Source: an uncultured Mailhella sp.
GTDB taxonomy: Bacteria > Desulfobacterota > Desulfovibrionia > Desulfovibrionales > Desulfovibrionaceae
Assembly (NCBI GenBank): GCA_944324625.1
Contig: CALUWZ010000034.1
Span: 1-12,915 of the forward strand
Length of the DNA stretch: 12,915 bases
Direction of reading: 5' to 3'
Under the pieces are notes generated by a model. That model was given only the letters and a program-made list of their open reading frames with translations. It was not told the origin of the DNA and did no database searches. The translations under genes and the position numbers were made by a program. How positions within the stretch are numbered: position 1 is the stretch's first letter; the number at the start of each line of letters is the position of its first letter. Positions 7,318 to 12,915 of the stretch are shown piece by piece.

Positions 7318-8208
7318 TTAATTTTTTTCATTTTGCTTTTTTGGGGAATAAATAAGCAGGATGACACTGAAAAATATGGCGGCAACACCGAAAAATCCCT
7401 GTACGGACAGAGGCTCTTTCAGTACCGCAAAACCGAGTACGGCGGCGCCGAGAGGTTCGGCAAGGCTGAGGGTGGCTGCTTTTGCCGTATTGCAGGTGCG
7501 CAGGCCTGCCATGACAAGGCAGTAGGGCAGGGCTGTTGTGACTATGCCTATGCCGAGGGCGACAGCCGTGCCGTGCAGGGTGAAAATCCAGCGGAAAGGA
7601 AAGAAAAACCAAATGGGCAGAAGCAGGACCGATGAAGCAAGAAATGCCCATGTCATAACCGTTATCGGGCTGTTTTTCTGCACCAGTTCCTTGCTTTGGG
7701 AGAGGTAAAAGGCGTAGATAAATCCTGCGCAGACAGGAAAAATCATGGTTTTCAGGCTGAAATCTTCAGTGTTTCCGCCGCCCTGAAAGTTGATGAGCGC
7801 AAGCCCCGCAATGGCAATGGCCGTGCTTGCGTACCATTTGGCCGAAGGGCATTCCCGATACAGCACGAGGCCGAGCAGTGCCGCGGAAATGGGCACCATG
7901 GCAATGGCAACAACTGTGCCCACGGCAACGCCTGCGTCCAGAACGCCCAGAAAAAAAGTGAGCTGATAGCCTGCAAGCGCTGCTGCTGACAATATAAATT
8001 TTGTCATGCTGAAATTTTTCGGCAGCAGGAGTTTTTTTTGCACAAAACTGAACAGCATGAGAACAATGCCCGCAGTCAGAAGACGCAGGGCGCCCATGAC
8101 AAAGGGAGTGGCTTCGGAAGGAGCCAGAGCCTGAATGGTGCCCGAGCCGCTGAAGAATAAAGCGCCGATAAAAACAAAAAGTGAGCCGTCATTTTGGGAT
8201 TTGTTCAT
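7318..8208 (-). CDS. EamA-family (drug/metabolite transporter superfamily) membrane transporter
   Basis: The 296 residues hold about ten hydrophobic segments arranged as two EamA repeats, the usual size for this family of inner-membrane exporters of metabolites or amino acids. The first repeat begins FVFIGALFFSGSGTI and contains the family-like GVLDAGVAVGTVVAIAMVPISAALLGLVLYRE. The second ends with the characteristic SLAEPLGAAVLGFAVLKEPLSVQG. The substrate cannot be deduced. I chose the start at 8208 (MNKSQNDG) because AAGGT lies about seven bases upstream and the first membrane segment follows directly. The frame stays open for another 66 codons to a GTG overlapping the priA stop, but that part is not transporter-like and crosses a tandem repeat. 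A possible promoter of its own lies just upstream. The AT-rich DNA after the stop holds only weak, A/T-paired stems. Confidence 0.9.
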   Translation of the reverse strand: MNKSQNDGSLFVFIGALFFSGSGTIQALAPSEATPFVMGALRLLTAGIVLMLFSFVQKKLLLPKNFSMTKFILSAAALAGYQLTFFLGVLDAGVAVGTVVAIAMVPISAALLGLVLYRECPSAKWYASTAIAIAGLALINFQGGGNTEDFSLKTMIFPVCAGFIYAFYLSQSKELVQKNSPITVMTWAFLASSVLLLPIWFFFPFRWIFTLHGTAVALGIGIVTTALPYCLVMAGLRTCNTAKAATLSLAEPLGAAVLGFAVLKEPLSVQGFFGVAAIFFSVILLIYSPKKQNEKN

Positions 8209-8241
8209 AGAGACCTTTTCTGCATGGAATAAATTATTTTT

Positions 8242-8270
8242 TCTATGCCAGAAAACGGAATAAATGGCAA
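8242..8270 (-). promoter_or_regulatory. Possible promoter of the EamA transporter gene
   Basis: On the minus strand TTGCCA (8265-8270, one mismatch to the -35 consensus) is followed after 17 bases by CATAGA (8242-8247), a weak -10. It would give a leader of about 30 bases. If real, the transporter need not depend on priA transcription. Confidence 0.35.
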
Positions 8271-8352
8271 GATGTTCCCTGTTTTTGCCTTTCAGTGTGC
8301 GGACGGTCGGCCTCAGTGCTGAGAGGGGGAAGAGGGTGCGGGCTTTTGCGGC

Positions 8353-8375
8353 ATGTCCGAATATGTCCGAATATG
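8353..8375. repeat. Short tandem repeat, 2.3 copies of 10 bases
   Basis: ATGTCCGAAT occurs twice head to tail (8353-8372) and a third partial copy starts with ATG. Just beyond lies a small inverted repeat, CCGAA-ACGG-TTCGG (8387-8400), next to the priA stop; it has no U-run, so it is not a standard terminator. The 195-base gap between priA and the transporter gene holds no other gene. Confidence 0.7.
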
Positions 8376-8402
8376 CCTGAACAAGCCCGAAACGGTTCGG
8401 CA

Positions 8403-10778
8403 TCACAGCATATTGACGGGGTCAAGGTCAAAGCTTATGCGCATGCCGCAGTTTTGCAGCATGCTTTGTTTCGGCAGGCAGGAGGCGTAAACGCTGCGTA
8501 TGCTGTTCCAGCTGTCGGCGCGGATAAAGCACTGAAAGCGCAGTCTGCCCTGCAGAAGGGCGATGGGAGCAGGAATGGAACCTGTGCAGCGCAGGCCCTG
8601 CGCCGTTGCTTTTTGTTTTAACTCCTTAATAAACCGTTCCCAGACTGCCTGTCCGTCCTTTGCTTTTTCTTTGGGAAAAGAACAGCGCACAAGGGCCAGT
8701 TTTGCAAAGGGCGGATAATTGCGTTTTTTCCGCTGTTCTATTTCCTGACGGTAAAAGGTCAGGTAATTTCCTTTTAAAATATGCTGCCAAAAGGGATTTT
8801 GCCTGTCACGGGTCTGAATGATGACTCTGCCTTTTTTTTCGCCGCGTCCTGCCCTGCCCGATGCTTGGGTGATGAGCTGAAAGGTGCGTTCCAAGGCGCG
8901 GTAGTCGGGAAAATTGATGCCAAGGTCCGCGTCGGCGATAACGGCAAGGGTTACGTCCGGAAAATGATGTCCCTTTGAAAGCATTTGCGTGCCCACCAGT
9001 ATTTGGGCTTCTTTGTTGGCAAAGGTGTTTAAAATTTCTTCCATTCTGCCTTCTTTTCTGGTGCTGTCTTTGTCAAGGCGGAGGATTTTGGGCGGAAAAT
9101 CGGAAGAATTGCGGAAAAGCTCGGTTATGTATTCTTCAATGCGTTCCGTTCCGTCACCGAGGGGTATGCCGTGCAGATTTCCGCAGTCGGGGCAGGGGCT
9201 CGGCACGGGGCGGGTATAGCCGCAGTAGTGGCAGGACAGGATTTCCCGTTTTTTGTGGTAGGACAGGGAAATATCGCAGTGCGGACAGCGGGCTGTTTTT
9301 TTGCATTCCGTACAGAACATGACGGGCGCATAGCCGCGTCTGTTCAGCATGATAATGGCCTGCTCGCCTTTTTGTATGCATTCTTTCAGTGCCAGAACCG
9401 TTTCGGGCGCAAACGTCTGCGATGTTTTGGAGATATCGGCCAAGGTGATTTCGGGCAGACTTGCGTTTCCTATGCGTTCCTGCATTTCATAGCGCGGATA
9501 CAGTCCCTGCTCCGAGGCATAATAGGATTTTATGTCGGGCGTGGCAGATCCCATGAGAAAAAGTCCGTTGTTTTGGTGCGCCCTGTACCATGCAATGTCT
9601 TTGGCATGGTATAAAAGCCCTTCGTCCTGCTTGAAGGAGTCATCGTGTTCTTCGTCCAGAATTATGAGCCCGAGATTGCTGAGGGGCAGAAACAGGGCTG
9701 AGCGAGTGCCCACCACAAGGCGGGCCTGCTGATGCTGCGCACAGGCTTTAAAAGTTTTTTCTTTTTGTTTGGGGCTTTGATAGCCGTGATACAGGGTTAC
9801 GGGCAGATTTCTGTTCATGGCGTCCTGACGGAGTTTTAAGGCAATGGCCACTTCCGGCGCAAGCAGCAGCACGGATTTTTCTTCCTGCAGGGCTTTGCGG
9901 GCAAGTTCCAGATACAGTGCTGTTTTGCCGCTTCCCGTAACGCCGAAAAGCAGGGCCGTTTGGCTTTTTGCGCTGTCTTTTGCAAGGGCGGGCGCAAGGC
10001 TGTCAAAAATTTCCTGCTGCTTGGCATTGAGAGGAAAAACCGGCATGGGCGGAGGAAGAAAATCTTCGCTGAGTTTTTCTTCCTGCTCCAGAGCCATAAT
10101 GCCGACCATATTGTTTTTGACAAGCGTGTTCAGGGCGTCGCCGTGATTGGGAAATTTCTGCTGAAAGGCATGGCGCACAATGCTGCCGCTGTCAGCCAGA
10201 AAATCCAGTATTTCACGCTGTTTTGACGCATTGGCGCGGATATTCCACGGCGGGTCCGCGAGCAGGCATATTTTTTCCGTCAGTGCCGTATCTTCGGCAA
10301 TTTCCAAAATCTGCGCCGTGCCGTTTAAAAATGCCTCTGCCAAGTGTTTTTGTTCTTCGGGAGCAAGCTTCGGTATGTCCTGCAGCTTGAGCAGTCTGGG
10401 TTTCTGCGTGCCGTGAAATATGCGCAGCCGTATGTTTTTTGTGCTTTTCAGATTGCTCGGAAGCACGCTGCCCAAAATTCTGCCGGTGCTGACAAACTGT
10501 TTTTTGGCAAGCTGCCCGACCATGTCCATGTAGGCGGCATTGAGCATGCTTTTGTGTTCCATGGGAAAGGTCAGGGGGCGGATTTGGAAATCCCCTTCTT
10601 TTTCCGCGTCAAGGGCAGTGATGACCCCTGCGCGTACGGCTCCGTTTCCGAGCGGCACGGCCGTGCGCATGCCGATCTGCCAGAAATTTTGCGGAAAGAA
10701 TTCAGGACAGGCGTATGTCAGTATTCCGTAAGGAGGACTGAGCAGGGCGACGTGACAGAGTTTTAACGGACAGGACAT
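8403..10778 (-). CDS. priA: Primosomal protein N', replication restart helicase PriA
   Basis: PriA recognises stalled forks and reloads the replisome; it is a 3'-to-5' superfamily 2 helicase. With the start used here it has 791 residues, a little above the usual 730-760. The N-terminal DNA-binding part begins VALLSPPYGILTYACP. The helicase core has Walker A GVTGSGKT (279-286), DEEH (375-378) and GSATPD (410-415). It continues with the zinc-binding block of eight cysteines in four CxxC pairs (about 489-532), then QMLSKGHHFP, DADLGINFPDYRALER and QASGRAGR. The end, RISFDLDPVNML, is typical. The start is uncertain. The ATG at 10778 fits the family N-terminus but lacks a clear ribosome site. The ATG at 10844 has GAGGA abutting it, which is too close, and would overlap panB by 34 bases. 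Its position just after panB implies co-transcription. Confidence 0.95.
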   Translation of the reverse strand: MSCPLKLCHVALLSPPYGILTYACPEFFPQNFWQIGMRTAVPLGNGAVRAGVITALDAEKEGDFQIRPLTFPMEHKSMLNAAYMDMVGQLAKKQFVSTGRILGSVLPSNLKSTKNIRLRIFHGTQKPRLLKLQDIPKLAPEEQKHLAEAFLNGTAQILEIAEDTALTEKICLLADPPWNIRANASKQREILDFLADSGSIVRHAFQQKFPNHGDALNTLVKNNMVGIMALEQEEKLSEDFLPPPMPVFPLNAKQQEIFDSLAPALAKDSAKSQTALLFGVTGSGKTALYLELARKALQEEKSVLLLAPEVAIALKLRQDAMNRNLPVTLYHGYQSPKQKEKTFKACAQHQQARLVVGTRSALFLPLSNLGLIILDEEHDDSFKQDEGLLYHAKDIAWYRAHQNNGLFLMGSATPDIKSYYASEQGLYPRYEMQERIGNASLPEITLADISKTSQTFAPETVLALKECIQKGEQAIIMLNRRGYAPVMFCTECKKTARCPHCDISLSYHKKREILSCHYCGYTRPVPSPCPDCGNLHGIPLGDGTERIEEYITELFRNSSDFPPKILRLDKDSTRKEGRMEEILNTFANKEAQILVGTQMLSKGHHFPDVTLAVIADADLGINFPDYRALERTFQLITQASGRAGRGEKKGRVIIQTRDRQNPFWQHILKGNYLTFYRQEIEQRKKRNYPPFAKLALVRCSFPKEKAKDGQAVWERFIKELKQKATAQGLRCTGSIPAPIALLQGRLRFQCFIRADSWNSIRSVYASCLPKQSMLQNCGMRISFDLDPVNML

Positions 10779-10810
10779 GGAAAAGCTGAACGGGTTTTGG
10801 CGCACTGCGC

Positions 10811-11650
10811 TTATTGGGGATGTTTTTCCGCAAAGATTTTCCATTCCTCATCATTAATATTAAAGGAATGTTCTTCGGCCGGAAACGTGTTTTCTTCCAC
10901 TTCTTTAATGTATTCCTGCACGGCGGAAACGGCAAGTTCGCCGAGATTGGCGTATTTTTTGACAAAGCGGGGACAAAAGTCGGAAAGGCCGAGCATGTCG
11001 TGGAAAACAAGCACTTGGCCGTCGCAGTATTTGCCTGCGCCGCAGCTTATGGTGGGAACGGTGAGCTGTTTGGTGACAAAATCCGCAACCTTATAGGGCA
11101 CGGCTTCCAGCACTATGCTGAAACAGCCTGCTTTTTCCAGCAGCAGTGCGTCTTCAAGGAGTTCTTCCGCACTCTTGGCAGTGCGGGCCTGCGCTTTGAA
11201 ACCGCCGAGCATGGCGGCGCGCTGGGGGGTCAGGCCGAGATGGCCCATAACGGGAATGCCGGCATCGGCAAGGGCCTGTATTTGGGGCAAAATATTTTTT
11301 CCGCCTTCCATTTTAACGGCACGGGCGCCTGATTCGCGGAAAATGCGGCCTGCGTTTTGGAGGGCTTCGGCAGGGCTTATTTCATAGCTCATAAAGGGCA
11401 TGTCAGCCACAACAAAGGTATTTGGGGCGTTTTTGACGACAATTTTTGTATGATAAATAATGTCTTCCAAGGTTACGGAATTGGTGTCGCCGTTTCCCTG
11501 TATGGTCATGCCGAGGGAGTCGCCCACCAGAATCATGTCAATGCCTGCTTTTTCGGCGATTTTTGCGCTTGCGGCGTCATAGGCAGTGATCATGGTGAGT
11601 TTCTTTTGATTTTTGCATTCTTTGATATTCAGTACGTTTTTTTTGCTCAT
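10811..11650 (-). CDS. panB: 3-methyl-2-oxobutanoate hydroxymethyltransferase PanB
   Basis: PanB transfers a hydroxymethyl group from 5,10-methylene-tetrahydrofolate to ketoisovalerate, giving ketopantoate, the first step to pantothenate and coenzyme A. The 279 residues match the family length. Visible motifs are MITAYD (20-25), LVGDSLGM (41-48) with metal ligand D44, VADMPFMSY (81-89) with D83, VKMEGG (112-117) with K113 and E115, GHLGLTPQ (136-143), the catalytic E182 in LEAVP, and CGAGKYCDGQVLVFHDMLG (203-221). GAGG lies six bases before the ATG. panC and panD are not adjacent. priA follows closely, which looks like convenience of transcription rather than shared function. The divergent neighbour is the flagellin gene. 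Confidence 0.97.
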   Translation of the reverse strand: MSKKNVLNIKECKNQKKLTMITAYDAASAKIAEKAGIDMILVGDSLGMTIQGNGDTNSVTLEDIIYHTKIVVKNAPNTFVVADMPFMSYEISPAEALQNAGRIFRESGARAVKMEGGKNILPQIQALADAGIPVMGHLGLTPQRAAMLGGFKAQARTAKSAEELLEDALLLEKAGCFSIVLEAVPYKVADFVTKQLTVPTISCGAGKYCDGQVLVFHDMLGLSDFCPRFVKKYANLGELAVSAVQEYIKEVEENTFPAEEHSFNINDEEWKIFAEKHPQ

Positions 11651-11687
11651 GGCTGACCTCTTGCAGTGCGCTGAAAGATTTTAATGA

Positions 11688-11716
11688 ACCATAGCCAAAG
11701 TTTTGCGAAAGTGCAA
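11688..11716 (-). promoter_or_regulatory. Possible promoter of panB-priA
   Basis: On the minus strand TTGCAC (11711-11716) is followed after 17 bases by TATGGT (11688-11693). The -35 lies in an inverted repeat, TTTGC-GAAAGT-GCAAA (11703-11718), that could be an operator. The leader to the ATG would be about 30 bases. Confidence 0.45.
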
Positions 11717-11759
11717 ACACATATTTGGGCTGGAATTTTGAAAAAGTTTAAAGATTTCC

Positions 11760-11786
11760 TAATGGATTAAAAAAAACGGCCGTTAA
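11760..11786 (+). promoter_or_regulatory. Sigma-28 (FliA)-type promoter of flagellin
   Basis: TAATGGAT (11760-11767), an 11-base spacer and GCCGTTAA (11779-11786) match the enterobacterial FliA layout TAAAGTTT-N11-GCCGATAA at 5 of 8 and 7 of 8 positions. The predicted start gives a leader of roughly 70 bases. No sigma-54 box (GG-N10-GC) is evident. Sigma-28 control is usual for flagellin; its use here is inferred from the match. The -10 is part of the palindrome AACGGCCGTT. Confidence 0.6.
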
Positions 11787-11810
11787 AAAAAGTAGCGCCA
11801 AAATTCAATA

Positions 11811-11860
11811 CTAGGAGGTATAGGCGTATACACACTTCCAAATGACATTTTTCAAGGAGG
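11811..11860 (+). promoter_or_regulatory. Flagellin 5' leader with duplicate GGAGG motifs and RBS hairpin
   Basis: Two GGAGG motifs lie in the leader, at 11814-11818 and, as the ribosome binding site of flagellin, at 11856-11860. The upstream one has no start codon at a usable distance and is followed by the small hairpin GTATA-GGCG-TATAC (11818-11831). The downstream one can pair with CTTCC (11835-11839), with AAAT-GAC-ATTT (11840-11850) stacking inside, so translation could be gated. Paired GGA sites, one over the ribosome site, are the pattern of CsrA targets such as Bacillus hag. CsrA control here is inference. Confidence 0.45.
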
Positions 11861-11865
11861 AAATT

Positions 11866-12750
11866 ATGTCACTAGTCATTAATAACAACACAATGGCAAA
11901 TACGGTTTCCAGACACCTTGCAACCCATTACGGCAATCTTTCGGATTCTACCCGCAAATTGTCTTCAGGGCTGCGTGTTGAGAGAGCGGCTGACGATGCT
12001 GCCGGCCTTGCTATCCGCGAACTTATGCGTTCCGACATTTCTGCTCTGCAGCAGGGTGTCCGCAACGCCAATGATGCCATTTCACTGATCCAGACCGCTG
12101 ACGGCGCTCTGCAGACCATCGACGAAAAGCTTATTCGTATGAAGGAACTGGCAGAACAGGCCGCAACCGGTACGTACGATTCAGTGCAGCGTGCCATCAT
12201 TGATTCCGAATATCAGGCAATGGCTTCAGAAATCACCCGTATTGCGAAGGCCACCGATTTCAGCAACATTAAGCTTTTGGACGGCACGCTTACCGGTACT
12301 TTTAACGGTGACGGCGTAAAATCCACAGGCTCGCTCCGCATCCATTTCGGTACAGGAAATGATTCTGCGGAAGACTATTATGATATTGAAATCAAAAGCG
12401 CCACAGCATCTTCTCTCGGTCTTGGCAACGGTGCCGCAGCCGATGCCGACGGACACAATATTTCCACACAGGCCAATGCGCAGAATGCCCTTGCAGCCAT
12501 CAACAGGGCCATTGTCTCCAAGGACAATATCCGCGCAAATCTGGGAGCTATGCAGAACCGCTTGGAAACAACGGTGTCCAATCTCAGCATTCAGGCTGAA
12601 AACATGCAGGCTGCGGAATCCCGTATCTCTGATGTGGACGTAGCAAGCGAAATGACAAAATTTGTGCGCAACCAAGTTCTTGCCAATTCCGCAACGTCCA
12701 TGCTCGGTCAGGCAAACAATTTGCCTCAGCTGGCACTCCAGCTGCTTTAA
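11866..12750 (+). CDS. fliC: Flagellin
   Basis: This is the filament subunit, exported through the flagellar type III system and polymerised outside the cell. The 294 residues have the conserved ends and little between them. The N-terminal D0/D1 region runs from INNNTMANTVSRHL through LSSGLRVERAADDAAGLAI to ATDFSNIKLLDG (about 1-145). A short variable centre spans about 146-205. The C-terminal coiled region runs from ALAAINRAI through ISDVDVASEMTKFVRNQVLANSATSMLGQANNLPQLALQLL. The start at 11866 is set by AAGGAGG six bases upstream; an in-frame ATG at 11842 has no ribosome site at a usable distance. There is no signal peptide, as expected. The leader, the promoter and a 3' hairpin suggest a strongly expressed and tightly controlled gene. 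The symbol is the common one; the local name may differ (flaA, flaB or hag). Confidence 0.97.
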   Translation: MSLVINNNTMANTVSRHLATHYGNLSDSTRKLSSGLRVERAADDAAGLAIRELMRSDISALQQGVRNANDAISLIQTADGALQTIDEKLIRMKELAEQAATGTYDSVQRAIIDSEYQAMASEITRIAKATDFSNIKLLDGTLTGTFNGDGVKSTGSLRIHFGTGNDSAEDYYDIEIKSATASSLGLGNGAAADADGHNISTQANAQNALAAINRAIVSKDNIRANLGAMQNRLETTVSNLSIQAENMQAAESRISDVDVASEMTKFVRNQVLANSATSMLGQANNLPQLALQLL

Positions 12751-12768
12751 GCCTCCTTTGCTTTGTTT

Positions 12769-12834
12769 TCCTGCGGGGAGTTTTCTTCCCCGCAGGAGGC
12801 AGGCGATAAAAAGTTAAAAAAAATTAATTTTTTT
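12769..12834 (+). terminator. 3' hairpin of flagellin mRNA and AT palindrome
   Basis: An 11-base stem, TCCTGCGGGGA/TCCCCGCAGGA (12769-12797), lies 18 bases after the flagellin stop. It has no U-run right after it. Further on, A7-TTAA-T7 (12817-12834) forms a perfect 18-base palindrome ending in a T-run, so termination may occur there while the strong GC stem protects the mRNA end. GCCTCC (12751-12756) can also pair with GGAGGC (12795-12800), giving a competing fold. Confidence 0.6.
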
Positions 12835-12837
12835 CCC

Positions 12838-12864
12838 TAATGTTAAATGAAGTGTGACCGTTAA
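12838..12864 (+). promoter_or_regulatory. Second sigma-28-like box, for a gene beyond the window
   Basis: TAATGTTA (12838-12845), 11 bases, then ACCGTTAA (12857-12864) repeats the layout of the flagellin promoter, sharing TAATG and CCGTTAA at identical spacing. It points rightward, out of the window, so the next gene is probably flagellar. No start codon for it is visible before the window ends. Confidence 0.45.
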
Positions 12865-12882
12865 AGTATGCAAAGAGGCAGG

Positions 12883-12900
12883 CACCGCACGGATGCGGTG
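12883..12900 (+). other. Hairpin in the leader of the next transcript
   Basis: CACCGCA-CGGA-TGCGGTG forms a 7-base stem with a four-base loop, about 10-12 bases after the expected start of the rightward transcript. It is followed by AGATATAAAC and not by a U-run, so it is more likely a 5' leader structure or stabiliser than a terminator. Confidence 0.5.
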
Positions 12901-12915
12901 AGATATAAACAATAA

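Noticed and set aside
8387..8400. Inverted repeat CCGAA-ACGG-TTCGG as a priA terminator
   Set aside because: The stem is only five pairs and is not followed by U residues on the minus strand.
8209..8406. A 66-residue N-terminal extension of the EamA transporter starting at a GTG overlapping the priA stop
   Set aside because: It is not transporter-like, spans a tandem repeat, and the ATG at 8208 has a good ribosome site directly before the first membrane segment.

Overview
The window looks like core chromosome of a flagellated, LPS-bearing Gram-negative bacterium. Gene content and protein style (short flagellin, PriA, Pal, LpxC, class I dihydroorotase beside PyrB) suggest a Desulfovibrio-like lineage; this is an inference from recognition, since no 16S or sulfate-reduction gene is present. 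Most genes are housekeeping. I see no phage, insertion sequence, CRISPR array, toxin-antitoxin pair or obvious defence cassette.

Layout, left to right: the 3' part of a tRNA-dihydrouridine synthase gene (+) converges on lpxC (-, lipid A synthesis) through a shared bidirectional terminator. lpxC is divergent from an AT-rich gene (+) for a membrane acyltransferase with a C-terminal SGNH esterase-like domain, probably a surface-glycan O-acyltransferase. The roughly 250 bp between the two holds several palindromes and repeats. Next come pyrB and pyrC (+), one base apart, for pyrimidine synthesis steps 2 and 3, ended by a second bidirectional terminator. A 70-residue unknown protein (-) runs into that terminator from the other side and has a near-consensus promoter of its own.

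All further genes up to 11650 are on the minus strand. In transcription order they are panB (pantothenate), priA (replication restart), an EamA-family transporter, pal (outer-membrane lipoprotein) and, 20 bases after pal, tRNA-Pro(CGG) with its own terminator. panB is divergent from a flagellin gene (+), which fills most of the right end.

The richest regulatory signals surround the flagellin gene. A sigma-28-like promoter precedes it, and a box of the same layout lies just downstream, presumably serving the next gene outside the window. The flagellin leader has two GGAGG motifs and a hairpin that can cover the ribosome binding site, a layout suggestive of CsrA-type control. Other points worth a second look are the palindromes at 507-539 and 1605-1719, the orphan 70-residue gene, the pal/tRNA-Pro unit, and the lengthened N-terminus of PyrC. 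No wholly new system is evident; the findings are mainly regulatory structures and one uncharacterised small protein.
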